Below are positions 31,301 to 46,300 of a DNA stretch of 64,000 bases, in pieces (the stretch's first letter is position 1; the number at the start of each line of letters is the position of its first letter). A program made the position numbers and the translations under genes. Under the pieces are notes generated by a model. The model saw nothing but the letters and a program-made list of their open reading frames with translations, ran no database searches and was not told the origin of the DNA. Source of the stretch: Ascaris suum (Eukaryota; Nematoda; Chromadorea; Rhabditida; Ascarididae); contig CM024171.1 of assembly GCA_013433145.1 (NCBI GenBank), forward strand, positions 7,812,065 through 7,876,064, written 5' to 3'.

Positions 31301-34300
31301 AATCAGCCGAAATAACTGCGCCAAAGTTTCGAACTTCGGCGCTATGGAGGCTATTTCAATAAGCAAATAAATCCGCTTCTCCAAAACCAAAAAAACTTGA
31401 AACTAATGCAATGCAAAATTTGCACTCGTTTATTCTTGCAAAATATTGCTATATTTGCATTCTCTTTGATACTTTTAAAGTTCATTAATGAAAAATGCAT
31501 CTTATATTTTACACAAACAAATGCTAAAATTGAAATTTCTAATCACAAAAAACGACGTTTCACATAACGATAATCACCTATGCAAGACGGAAACGCTTAA
31601 CAACTAGTGAGATTATTTTTGCATATTACAAGTGGCGAATGATCAAAAACATGAGCGATGAATATGCTCGAGATTATTGTTTCGTTGAATCATTTGAAAA
31701 GCAATTCGGAATGAGCCTCAATGATACAGAAACCTTTTGAAGAGCGTATTTAAAAACGACTGCGAGGACATCAAATCCACGTACGGCAGCATTGAGACGT
31801 TTCAACTTCAGCAAATCTTCTGTAAAGAACAATCATGCATTCAGTATAAGCCGTGTTTCTTTTTTGCCACTTCATTTTATTAGAACGCACATGACGACGC
31901 ATCCTGCTGTATGGCAGCACCTCGGATGAAATACAGAGAACATTTCGCTTTAAAATGATTTTCGGGAAAGAAAACATGCAACATTTTAGGGGAAGCAACA
32001 TTAAGTGACACACCTAATGTCAAACTCAGTGCATGAGAAGAACTGCACCACGTAAGTCTGCCTCCTCTCCCTCAGTAGACTCTCTTTCCAGCTCCAGTAT
32101 TAGTAAACGCTAGTTTACTGATTTTACTGCTTTTGAAATTCTTTTGCAGCAATGTCACAAGTGCATGCATTTGCGTTCCTATTTGTGCATCCGATACCTT
32201 CAACCGATGGGCCGCAAAAGCTATGGCGACTACATTTGGCAAATGTGACTAACACCGTAGGATGAAGAACCTCTGTTAACAACTTTTTACGACTCCACCA
32301 TCTTCTACGACAGTTAACGCTGGTTTAGAAGCGGCAATAATGCTTCCAAATCAAATTTTTTATTGACTGGAGATTCATGAATACTAGGATAAACCTGGCA
32401 ATAGCAGGCAGAGATGCAAAAGCGCATCTCGTTGTTACTCATCCAGATGCCTAAACACCGAGTGAGTCAAAAAGGCGATAAGCCAAGTTCGACTGTTGAA
32501 ACCCGCGTATCCTGCCAGATTCGCTAGTGGGAATTCCGCACTCACCACGAAACTCCTATGAGCATAGAAAGGAGCATATGAAAACCAAAAGTTTGAATGA
32601 ATGACATACGGGGTTTCTGAGTGGCAGCAGTTTTCGTCGGTGTACGCCGTGGACCGTTAGATGGTTCCGCGAACGGGGAAGTAGGAAATGCCTTCTTTGT
32701 CACTATAATAAAGTAATACAACAGATAGCTATGATTTTCACATGACACCCGTACCAGAATAACTGCAAACCGTATGTGTCACCACCTGTGAACAGTACAG
32801 CACACAATGCGCATCTCCTCTGCATTTCCAAGCAAACATTTGAATTGGAAAAACATAGTTTAGTATTAGAGCAAGCTAGGAAGGAGTCGTTCTCGAACAA
32901 CGCAACCAATCAACAATGAACCTCAACTCCAAGTCAACGACTTCTAATGGTATGCTGAGCAAAGGTCACATTCTTTCATTAATCATTTGCATGGGAGTTA
33001 GTTCTAAAAATAAAATGTGCCATTTCATCTACAACTACTTAACCTCTAATCTATTCATCAACGAGAACAATGACTGTAACACAAGACTGAGATGAGAACC
33101 GCAGCTAATATTAGACAGTTACGAGAAGCGATTAAAAAGACGTTTCGATGGGTGAATTTAACTGAAAGTAGATAAGAAGCAATTTCATCGCTGCTGTTTT
33201 CTGTGTGGGCAATACATAAAAAGACATGACCAGCTCAATAGCTTTTGCAAAGAATAAGATACTGTATAAGGCGATTATCTGCTGAATTCAATTCATCTCG
33301 AAAAGAAAACAGATATTTGGTGGGTGACGGTATAATTTTGTATAACTGCTGCTAGAAATCGTCGTCTTTTCCCTTCCTTTTGCATAAATTCATTTCCACG
33401 ATTTCCAATAAGCAATGCTTTTGACGAATAGTATTTTTCGCTAAAACTCATAAATTATATTCTTCAAACGAACATTTCGATTTGGTGGATGAAGCATTCG
33501 CTGGAATCGGTCGTTGCGAAGTAACTGTTGACGAGTTGTCGGCACCTTTTGGCGTATCATGTTTTTTTGATAACTCAGCATTTTTCGCTGCAAAACGTAT
33601 TTGCAGGAAGAGGAGATCAACTTGTCGTCAGTAGCGAGAATACTACAGATGAAACAATAGAACAGCAAATGCGCACGAAGATAAGACACCAGTCATTAAA
33701 TATTATTACTGCTTTAGGTAAAGATGCATATTAAATTAGATATTTAGATTAGTTGTATATAGTTAACATAACAGCACACTAATAACCTATTTAAGATTTA
33801 GAGGAGTTGTGCGAGCATAAGATCGCCTCACGACTTCAAAAACAATTCCCTTGCAAGTTACGACAATTCACGGCACTAAGCGTGTTCATAAATACACACT
33901 GATTTTTTCCTTTTCTTTTCAAGAAATCTCTCGTTTCTTTTTCTATTCATTCCATGATGATAATACAACTTGTTTGCTCTGAAGAGCGAATGTGGTGAAC
34001 ATTGCAATAAACTACAACAGCTGTAGAAAAGCCACATTGAAGGCGGGTAAAATATGGTTTACTGGAACTATAGAAAAGTTAATTGTTTATAGGACAGCGA
34101 CTTCGCAGTCCAAAACAAATAAAAGAAAGCAAGCACCTATGAAATTCTCGCAGTGTTAAATCTCATCTTTCGGCAAGCATTCCAATGGAAACATACGGAA
34201 GCAGGAAATCCTTACGTTTACTGGGAAAGTTCTTCGGCGGTAGCAGCGACTGTCGTGGTTTCGGAGGGGGTCGAGGTGTAGCTGGCGGAGGTGGAGGTGC

Positions 34301-37300
34301 GATCCGCGTGCGTGCGTTCATCACCTTCAGCGGCTCATTCCGCCGTCGTTTCGCATTCGGAGATACTGATGGTTTAGTTGACTCGTCTACAGGCGTCATT
34401 CCTGAAAATTGTGTTTAAGCTCCAATAGAATTATAGAGAGCAGGAAAGCTTTCGACAGTCACCACTTCCTCATGTCTTGCCCCCTCGCCCCAATCGCGTG
34501 AGATATTTCTCTATGTCCCACATTTACCAATTCAAATAACAAATAGAAAAGAGGAGTTCTCGCGAACTGCTTGATAATAATTCACCTTCAACAATATTCT
34601 ACCATTTAAAAAATCGATCCTATGTCTCTAGAAGACTAAACTCGCTTAAATGCAGTTGATAGCTTTGAATCTTTTATTGTTCATTTACCAGCTTTTATCT
34701 CATTGCTTTCATAACAATGTAAGGACAATATCTATGAAAAACTCACATGCTGAGAACTCAACTTAGTATGAATTTAAATCTCAAGAAATAAAAATTCCGG
34801 ATGATATCTAATCAAATGAAGTTCCACCGGACAACAAATCAGAAAATACTTTTCAGGTGGACTTGAACGCTCAGTCTCCAGTTGCCTCTCCTTTTTCGGA
34901 GAGGAAAAATCACTATTAGGGCAGCAGCAAACCAGCAAAAAATGATGCGCACTGAAATCGCTATACAGATACTGCGAGAGATACTAAAAAAGGGCTTATG
35001 GTGATGCAAGGCCCTTGACAAGAACACAAAAAGTGGATTATCGGGAGTGGGCACTTCCCCCTGCCAATTATGTTCTCTCGGGTTTGCGTGCTGCAAATCA
35101 ATCGACAATCAAATAATGCCACTTTAGGTTCGTTCGTCGTTGGCAATCAACCATAACAACGCAACTTAACAACAACTGAATAAAAACGACTGGTTGCCAT
35201 AAATTAAGCACAGAAAGCAATTTCTTCTGGAAGTTGGAACGTTGAAATGACTTTAGTATAAACACGAATATACATCTCAATCGCCAGATCAGAAGTCTGC
35301 AGTTTCTAACAGAAATTTGCATACAATAACAACATATTAGAAGAGAAATAATTTATGAATATCTATAGCGAGATATAGCTCGAAACAACTGTACATAAAT
35401 GCAATAATATATGATAACGAAACATCAACAATACTTTTCAATGAACAAAAGTTATTTATACTCCGTAAGAGCATCCAACTCCATATCAGACAAACACAGT
35501 GACATACATTTTCCACAACACAGAAGCATGAAGTTCTTTGCGATACTCATCGCGTTTTTTTGGCTGTCCGCATTGAACGTAAAAGAACATCGACTGCCTT
35601 AATTTCATACTGTCAGTGCATCTCAGTGTTACTGTGATTCGCATTTATAACGCAATCTAGAAGCGAAACTCTCCAGCGGAGGGGAATTTGAAGTCCAGTA
35701 TTTCTTTAGTATGGATTAAACTCGATACCAGTCACGAACGGAAGCGAGGTTGGATTTAACCGATGGGTTCAAGGAGATAACTTCAACACCGATCCCGGTC
35801 CAGTGATGAGCTATAATACAACCGATACAGTTAAATCTGATCCCATTTCGTTGCATGTCGCGAACGAAATCGGCGCTAACATAGTTAACTATTTCCACTC
35901 ACTACTCATATTCGTCTAGTTCAAAGCAACATCAGATACGAACATCGGTCACTGTAAAGGATGGATCTTTTTTGAAGTCCTGGAGAATCCAATCAAAGTT
36001 CAATTAAAGACTTGAAAAGGAAGCTGGTAAAAACAATAAATGAATTAAAGATGGTAGAGAAGTGCATAAGAAGGAATAAGGACGTTCAAGGACAGTTGCA
36101 ACGTGAAGATGAAAGTGAACAGTTAGTGCGCCATTTGTGACAGTACTTGTCCTTTAAGAGGGGTGCAGAATGAGTTTATATCACGGAGTTCGGTGAGCAA
36201 ACAACGATGATCTTCAATAAATTGATTCACATTTGCCGTAAATTTACATACGAAAGTGTGAATGACATTGAAAACTACCTCCTAACCACACTGAGTTGCA
36301 AATATCGAAATCTCTCATACTGACCAACTCAACTATAAGGGAGGAATTGAATAACTTTTTTCCCCGTAGTCAGAAAAGCAGACAGACAAAAAAATTACTC
36401 GGCGAAAATTTAAGCAGTACAGACCTTGCCGATTCGGCTTATGCTAAAGTGCGTCAATCTATATAATTCCGCCTTTTCCTTTTTTATCGTCATAAACATC
36501 CAATACGATATGATATGCGCAAGAAATACAACTGTTCCCTAATTTTCATCGCTTCCAGCCTGGGATGGAAACATATACAAGTATGATCATAATCCCTTGG
36601 AAATAACTGGCGAATTATTAGGAATTTTCAGCAACCATTTCGACAAAGACAATGCTGCAGTTCAATTAATACCTTCCATTCCTCGTCCTTCTCTTGAAGG
36701 TGGTTTGCAATGCGGAATTACTGATTCAAATTGCAAATATTTACTTGAACCCTCTTCACTTCAGCAATACCAATACATCCAACCAGGCCGAATTCAGTAA
36801 GGAAAGGCTTTGGAGCTGCGAAGAGAGTGAAGGGAATTATATAACTGCAGCAAGCTTATGAAGATAAAAACAAAAATTTTAACACCAGTGTATTTGCAAA
36901 AGAGCCATTAGGTTAAAAGAGCCATTTAACACAAAATATTAACAAAACAAAACAAAAAACATCGGCCACCGACCATGAATCTGGGAAAATAGAATATTTG
37001 CAAAAAAAGAAAGAAACTAAGCCATTAAAATATCTCCCAAGAAAGGTTAAAATTCCTCTGAATAAAAGACAGCATCGACTGCAATTATAAGATATTTCGG
37101 GTGCGACGTCAATATCCATTTGTAAAATTACGTCGTAAAACAGCATGTAATATCGTTTCAAATAGGAACCAATTTTTAAAACATTTGGGAGAAAATTACG
37201 ACGATCATATTGAATTCTCTGTTCTGAAATGAAAAATGACAATGTCAAAGAGACCAAAAAAAAAACACGTAAACGAGTTCCTTTCAAAGGCTGATATCTT

Positions 37301-40300
37301 TACAAAGCATAAAACTGAGAAACCTTCATAATATGTTAATTTAAAAATTTACACTTGGTAAGGCTCTTCATAGATTTACGCATATGCAAAAATATTTCCA
37401 CTCAATCGCTCGCCATAAATGAGAGCGCAATTTCAACGAAACGAAACGATTTCAAATACGAACAGACGCATACAATTGCCCAAAAAGTGCATTTTCTTCG
37501 CTCAACCTATTAAAAGCAGAAAAGAAAAGGGGAATACAAAAATAGTGGGGGGGGGGGGGGTGGGAGGAAAGGGTGGGGGATGAGTGGGGCAAGGAGAAGC
37601 GAAGAGAGAAAATATTTTTTACAGCCATAAATCAAAGCCATTTTTTGTTTAGTATAGAATATTATAATGGTTTAATAATTCAACTGTTTAATATTAAAGA
37701 AATTTCTTCTCTAAATTTGCGTTAAAATTTACCTCGCGAACATCTCTCACATATTAGCTAAGAAAATCTCTTTCAAGTAAGCTCCTTCTCTTCATTACTG
37801 CATAAACCTCGCAATCGCATCATTGCATTCTTGCGATTCGAATTTATATGGAAAACTTTTTGAAACATTTTTTAACTCAAAAAGATCGCTAAATCAGATT
37901 CAACATTCCTATAAGCAAAATCAACGAGGCATGTGGACTGATGCAGATTTTTGACTTCCGAAGTCCAACCAATGAACCTTTTTCTCTCACTCGCAATGAG
38001 GCCTTATCGAACATTCTCTGTGCTAAAGTCATTTCAACAACTAGGATGCAAATGCAACTCAAAACTACAGACGCAATAAGAATCTGGATAAGCAAAAGCA
38101 ATTGCACCATAACATAAACACTGAAAAATTCAGTGGGAGATGAATATTAAGAAACGGGTGGCAAAACGCATCAGAGAGGCAGGCACGTGCTTTTGCATAT
38201 CAGTCTACCGATATATCCGATGAGAGTGATCGGCTGGACGAATCACCAACTAAAAAGGCGCTTTTAGGTATGACCTAGCCAACTTGAAATCATGCAAGGG
38301 CGAATCGTGCATAGAATATGAGGCCACATCAAAGAACATATGAAACCTATCGAATTCACCGCTAGAACCTTTGTTGTCCGTGATTTCAAACTATAGAAAC
38401 ATGCATATAAAAATGACATCATAGCAGTAAGCATCTTTGAAAGTATAAAAATCAGTGTGCCATCAGCGATGGTTGTGTTCGAAATGTGTTGGAGTGAAAA
38501 AAATCGAAGAGGCAAGCAGCAAGAAGCAGTTGAATAAACGTAGCAGCCTCTATAGTCAGCAGGCACTGCAAGGAGGTTCTCCGCGTAAACAACGTCGCAA
38601 ATAGGATTGCATCTAAATAGACGGTGTTCGCAATCAACGATGCATTTCAGCGTTAACAGTTTCTATTCGTTCGCTCCTCTTCCGTCTTTTCATGTTTGCC
38701 GCTCAACGGGTTTTCTTTTGTGAACTCTTCGCAACAATGACATTTGCAGTAGAAAAAGGAGGCAGAAAGGTAACAGATTCTATTCAAGAAATGCCCAAAC
38801 GGATGCGACTATAATACATCTATGAGGCATGATAGGAATCGAAGAGAGTCCACAGAATGAGCGAAAACTCATTCAGATGAAAGTAAGAGGAATGGCAACG
38901 AAGTGTCGAATGTACCAGCACCGCAGATGTCTCGCTTATTATTCCATTTAAGGAAAGCACTCACAGGCAGAGAAGTCTCACTTACATGCCCTCACCAAAG
39001 TACAGTTGCTGTAAGTGTATGAAATCAAATGAATATTCAACAAGCACTCTACGAACGCTTTTGGCCAACAACACTCTACGAGATGTATTTCCGATCGAAT
39101 CGTTGTCCATTCAGTTGGGTGTTCAGAAATATTCTTTTGTGGTTGGATATCGATCCGAAAACAATTGATTCCGAGAAAAAAGAAGCGATCAGAGACAAGG
39201 CGTCAGCAAAAAAAAGGCAATAGGAAGCCTAGAGCGGTGATAGGAAGACCGATTATATGAAGAGCACCGCAATACAAATGTGCAGAAATCCAGAAGTTAT
39301 TAACATGTCCATAAGGTGTGGGGGTAACGTGGCCAAATATAATGAAGTATTGCAGCAAGAAATGAGTGACAAATGGAGAAGTCGTTGAAGGGGCCAAATG
39401 GGCGACAACAGAATCAATGTGCCTCATTGCAAGCTGCCCCTGCAACAATGCACTTATACAGTACTGATGCAATAATCCATGCACACAAAGGATAATACCC
39501 TTCAGGATATGTGCATCGAAGATAAAACTGAGCAAAAAAGGACTTGATAGCCTTCTCGAACACAAACCCATAGATATACTGGTGGGTATTTTCCCGCAAT
39601 ATATTTCGCGCAGAAGCATCCCGGATATAACAATGTGCCTCAAACCATTTTCGACCTCACAAGATGGATTCAACCGGCATATCGCACGGATTTTCCCTCG
39701 AAACAACGACGCAATGCTGTCCATGGGTCTGAGGATAATGATGAGTTATCGAACAAACGCGATTGCCCCCTCGCGAGAGGTTACCCTTCGTACGCGACTT
39801 AGCTCATTCTCGACCAGTATTCCTTGCGAAGCAAAGTTGTTGCCGCCCGCCGCGGGCCCGTAGGGACCGCTAGTGTCTACGCCCCTTAAAACGCTATTGA
39901 AAATGTTCGAAGGCGCGATTTAGTAAACACATTCAGTGTGTGCCTTATAAACAACTTAAGCAACACAAATCCACCATCAATTCAATATGCACTTTCCTCG
40001 GCTAATATCAGCACAAGCGCCTTGAGGTGCTCCTTCATCGTAAGATCAACTCGAGATTCCTTTCAAACTAATCTATCCTATCACTGAGAATTAGCAGCCT
40101 TTCCGCTTCTAATTACATGCATCAATTCACGACTCGATGAGTTCATCTAATTTGCAGTGAGAAAGTGAAAAAACGAACAACAATAACTTCGAGATCATGA
40201 ACTACAGGTGACAAAATGTTGGAAGAATGGATTATTTGTACCGGTTATTACATCCACAAATTCATTTGCTCAAGTCCATTCGTTTCTAAAATCCACCTAT

Positions 40301-43300
40301 GGTTACGGCACACATACTGAGGAGTATCAAAATTAATTATGGTTGAGGGTATCAGAGGCCACTTAAGATGGTAACACAAGTGGCAGCCAGCTGACGCACA
40401 CATAGACGGATAAGTACACAATAAGCTCAAATGACCAGTTACCGCGAATAGCCGTTATGCAAATACTGACCACCGATGAACGAAAATAAGTCACTTCTCA
40501 AGACACCATTCCCTTGTAAATGAGAGCAAAGTTTAGCTCGAGCTAATGCTGTCGATTTATGGATTCCTTTTGTCACGTTTTCTACTCGACCTCGACGAAA
40601 CACATGCCATAACCACGTGCGAACAACTCTTATCTGAAGGCTCGATCTTTGAAATCGAGTCACTCGCCGTTAATGATAAGAAGGTAATCGATGACAGAGG
40701 CCATCAAATGAATCAATACCCTCTTTTTCGTATTCAAAAAGGTTGTGCAAATATTGAGAGTGTTCAAACAAGCAATCTACGCAAATAAAGTAAACAAGAA
40801 AAGGCAATCTCAGTGCGAAAAATTAAGCAGCATTGACGGGATGCAAATTAAATAATACTGTTGTGCGGACAAATTAAATAAACATAAGGGAAATCCAGTC
40901 AAAGCCGAATTTCCATTATCATCGTATAGGAATTAGAAATTATTGGCATGAAGAGATAAATGATTCATGAGTAGCAAAGAAATAACAAATAAAACTGAAA
41001 GGACTGATGCCAACAAAAGAAGAGGCAATGAAGATCGATTGAGACAGCAATGAATCAAGAATGATAAGTGTGCACTCTGGTATGACTGCGTGTCGCTCAA
41101 TTGGATTAAGAGTTCAGCTAAAAAACAAAAGTATAAAAGACGAAATGAGTTGAAGCCTATGACCCGTTGTCACGCAAATCACCATCAAATCCAGGAAGCG
41201 GGAAAACAGAGAGTGCACCAACTTTATAAAAAACGTACGCAGTAGTAATCTCTAGTAAAGAAGGGAAGCACACGAGTGTGATGTTTGCTTTGAGCGATAT
41301 ACGAGGGGCGGGTCTTGAAAAGCAAATCGATGTTGTTTGCGAAAGCGAAATTAGGCGCATTTGTCAGTTGAGGCTCGTTGGCATTCGCTCTCCAGAGACG
41401 AGGGCTGCTACCACAGCTGCTAGCGGGATGACAGTTCCAGTGCAAGGAATACAGTCCTGCGCCTCTCATATATATATACATATATGTGTAATGTAAAGGA
41501 ACACACAGTGCATGCACTACATGCAGCGCGAAGAGTATGCAGACCCTGATGAAACGTATTTTAGGTAAGTGTCCTTTGAAACAACCCTAATTACCTTTTT
41601 TCATATTCTGCAGCACTTTGCCTAGTCTCCTCTACCTTTCCCCACTCGAAGAGGTCAGTGAACTTCTCCAACAAAACTGAACAACGAACAATGAACAGTA
41701 ACAGAAAAACAACCATCATACATCCCATTCTCTCCCCTCTTGAAATTAATGCCCGCTCAAAAAGCAAACGAATATAGCAAATTCAAAAGATACTCCAAAT
41801 GATCTGATGCCTACGAAGAAGATCATTCAGTTGATAAGAAACCGATATAAATGGCACTGAACCTCATTTCCAATAATAAAAATGCATCTCGAGAAGAGAA
41901 AGAAGCAAATTACAAATTACACTCAAATATGGTTAGGTTCGGAACGCGACTGCTACCCTCTCGTAAAAATATCGTTTTATCAATGATCAGCTCACTGATA
42001 GCGGCATCATCGCAATGACACAATCAATTTGCTCATCTATCAAAAGCCAGGAACAAACTCATCAACAGATCAACTGCGTCACTATACACAGAGCTGTTAA
42101 TAATGCGCTACTTTTAATGGTCACTTTATCTATACAAGACGATCAAAGAGAATTAAGTGTAATTAACTACTGAGATAAAGAAGACTAATTTTCAATGAAG
42201 CGACCAGGTTATTATGAGATGAAATGTAGATGAGAATTTAATATCTTTGAGTAGAGAAAAATATACCCTTTATAGGTTAGTTAAACCGGAATTATTCAAC
42301 GAAGAAATCACTAATATCGGTAATTACAGAAAAAGTTGGAATCGAATCCGGCATTCAAAGCTGTCCAACATTCTCCGCAATCGAAAATGTCCAGCACAGA
42401 ATAAAGAGATTCGTCTAACTTTTATGCACAACTGCTCTCACCGATCATCACGTTACCCTTCACTTACTCTCTTAATCGGTTTAACTGCTCCTCTCCCCAA
42501 CTTCTCATACCTACATCTCTATTCTAAAAATATTTACCCGCTATCTAAAAATATGCCATCTTATGCGAAAATGGATATCTCTCAAAGAAAATTCAAATTT
42601 CAATTGACTCCAAAATTAATCGCTTCCAAATGCTAAAAAAGCGTCGGATTTGAGCGGCTCATGGGTGGAACAGAGAAGAGTGATGACCCATGACTTTATG
42701 CGCCGATTCATGGTCCTCTTATTCGTGAGGGTTATTCTATCCATAGCAAAGTAGAGGGAATACCAAGTGTAATATCTCACCTCATGCTGTCAGTTCAGAA
42801 AAAAAGCAGTTGCAACCAGCTTATCAGTTGGCACAAATCAACCAAAGAAATGAAACAGAAGGTCCGAGATCACCTTATCAGGCAACATTACATGCTACGT
42901 CGTCATACTATATGTTCAAAGATGCTAAAAGTCATACATTTCCTTAGTATAAGTGCTAGGAAGCTGTTTTTGATCACAAGACTGGTCTCTCGCATGGTAA
43001 TCTTTAGTGGGCATTCCCATTCATTGCTCGTTTATATGATACATGGACTACTCCATTATATTGAAGAGGAATTGCACAAAATTTAAATAAAATAAAGGAC
43101 GCAAAACAACGATGCGCTAAAATAAAACAAAACGCAAAATACTCACATAAATTAATAAAATCACTTGCACCATCTCATATTTTATGCAAATATTTGCTGC
43201 CTCTGAAATTCAAACAGCTGGTCGTCTTCGATGTAGATCGTCAAATCTGCGGTTACTTGGCGTAGCTGGCACGTGGTGAGTGTTACACATCCTTCAACAC

Positions 43301-46300
43301 ACTGCTACAGTTTTAGGTGAATTGACACCAATCAATGCGTAACAATCGAATGGTGCAAATCTGATAAATTGCCTCTAGCTTATAATTAGAACTCGAAAGT
43401 CAATATGTATTTGCCTATTTTATATCTGCCTTATCCCCCTTCCAGAAAAGGTCGATTGAATGGTAAACATATGGAAGATTATAGTGAGGAAAACAAAAGA
43501 AAGAGAGGGAGCAGAATGAAGAGTAATATACCACAAGAGAAACCAATCTTTCGTATCGCACCAATCGTCAAAGCAATATCACTTCAAAGATGTCATGTTG
43601 TACTATGGATAGACGACACCGGAAGACAAACGAAACCCCGTACGATGATAAATTAAACGGTAGTAGTGGAGGGAGATATCATGAGAAAACGAGAGGAGAT
43701 AGGGAGCAGGGTGATGAGGAAAACTTAGGTCGGAAGCACAAAGAAAATAGCCATTCATGACTGGACAGTTGTTATGACGCAGCTAATTGCACATAAAGCT
43801 TCACTGCCAAAATGCTTCACGAAGTGATGAATCACTCTGAATAACCAGCTTCCCCCCCCCCCCCCCCCCCGAAAGGAATCGCGATTATCGTCGCAACCCG
43901 TCCTTGTTGAAAATAAGATCTTTGCTCACCTCTTCTCGAATTTTTTCCTCTCAGAAAATGCTTTGTCATTTAAACATCATCCCTAGGCATACTACAACAA
44001 AACATTCACGACAATTGGTAATATACTTGAAGGCTCAGCACTGCAGTTGTACACTAGAAAAATGTAAACTGGAACGGTTAGGAACTGAGATGCCCCATGA
44101 AACAATAGTATCACATCGACTCACGCTCGCCATCATAATCCGCGTTATGTAATGTTTTCTCCAAGAAAGTACATTCATTTACTTCGGCCCACCTCTCTCC
44201 AATTCCATCACCTCCTTAATGAAGCTACAGCAAAGCAATATTGCGCTTGCATAAGCAAACGACTCCTGATAAAATCACTCAAGCAAACGTTTCAAACAGT
44301 TTCATTTAGAAAGGTCCTTGTCGCAAATAAGGGAAATATTCCGCATCTTTCTTCTACTTTTTTTTGACATGAGCTAAATCAACTAATAATGACACCAAAA
44401 ATGTGGGTGGAAAATAAAATAAATAAATAAGCGTTCGAAAAAATGCGCATCACTAATCATTCCTTTAAAGCAAACAATCTGTGCAATAGTTGCCGGCGTT
44501 CGATAGCTTTTTCGCATGCATGATTTAGCACTCAAGTGATTGAGCTTAACTGCCTTGTAAAATAAATTTGCATACTTTACAAGATTTCACCTCATATCGC
44601 TGACTTAATCGCTTAACAGCAAACAAACTGAGATGCCAATAAGATGAGCGTCCACTTATCCATCTGCCACTTCCGACAGGTTCTCAATATGCTGCACAAC
44701 AATTGACGGTGTTCGCTCACAGGTGAGCATAACAGCCTAGTCGGCTACCGGCATACTCGATCCGCGTCTACCCGCTCAAATTGTTCCTAACTGTTACGCT
44801 AATCAAATTCACATATATAATAACAGATCATCCAGTGATTGCTGCCTAGATTACCCATGCAATTAAAATGCTTGCACAATTCGTGTTCCAGCTGAGCGAT
44901 CATCACTTAGAATTTGGTTATTCAACGAGTGCTTGATGAAAATTTTTGCAATTTTTGCTAATGCCGTTAAAAAAAGGAAATCATGTAAATTCGATCCTAG
45001 CGTTTTTCAGCTGAGAATCAAAACACATCACAACAGACGTGCCCGTAAGCAAAGAATAATGCACAAAGAAACGGATCTAGGTTAGGAGACGCGTTTCGAA
45101 TTTTATAGTGCTTGAATATCGATGCCTGAAATACCATTTTCCACCCTCTCTCTGCCCAGCAACCCGCACCCTTCAACTTTGAAGCATGTCGTCACGGTGA
45201 ACTAGTCCTTATACATTCTTGAAGAACGATATTGGTTGGCCACTGCGAAGAAAGATATTGCAAAAGAAAAAAGCACCAACGTTCGTTCTCGTCAGGTGTC
45301 TTAGGTGATGGAGAGGGATGCGCAGCAAGTAATTCGCTGAGCTTTGATTTGATTTCCTTCTTGGGCCGATTTTTGTCTGCTGCGATACTCGCCTTTATTT
45401 GCTCCATCATTAGCTGTGACTTCGATGGTGGCTTCGGTTTTGGTTTCGGTGTCGGTGCATTCTGCAGTTCACGAATCGATGGCTGAAATTAATTATTTAT
45501 GTATAATTAGTTTATGGCATATTTTATAGCAAAAGTGTAGGAATATGATTTATTCTTTGCTGAAATGATACAATAAAGAGGAATACAAACATGCTTCCGA
45601 ATCCGATTCAGCTTAGTTAAAGAAAATGTTGAAAGCTCGATAGGTGAATATCTTGCGCTACGAATAAAACCTGTGGCAGCACTAAATTACCGGTTTCGGC
45701 TTCTTTGGTCGTTGCTCTTTCTCTTCATCTTTCCGATGTACCGCCTCTCGCTTTGCTGCTTCAATGACCATGCGCTTATTAGCTGCCGGGTGTACGGGCG
45801 ACTTTTTGCTCACCGCGCCTTTCGTGATTGTGAAACTACGGTTTATTGGCGATCCACGAGCCTATAAAAGTCATTCATAAGGATTACTTTCACAGTCCTT
45901 TGTCTGCTTTCATATCTTCTATGCGCACCAAAGTGATTCTTGCAACGTATAGCCATAAGGTCTAATATCTTTACTAGTGTTAACCACCCTTTACCCAAGT
46001 GTTCTTAACGCATATCTTTGACCTGCAGGAATTAGTCAGCAGATTCTGCATGGGTGGGATGATGAGGAATGGTGGAAGACGGGAAAAAGGGTAAAGAGAG
46101 GAAATTATTGTCCAAATAATTCGGCTTAAAATGTGCAAACGACTCAACAGCTGAAAGAATGAAACAAATATTAAATTTCAAACAACGAAACTAGATGAGT
46201 TTACAGGACAAAAATGTTAATTACAGTTCTAAGTGGCAGAAGTTTGCAGGAAAGGCTTTAAATTTTTCCCGCAGATTGCAATTAGGTAATCAATTTCTCA

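Noticed and set aside
39203..39724. A 173-codon minus-strand frame as a single-exon gene.
   Set aside because: Composition shifts along its length, no start context or domain, and more protein-like pieces lie in other frames; kept only as part of a doubtful hydrophobic cluster.
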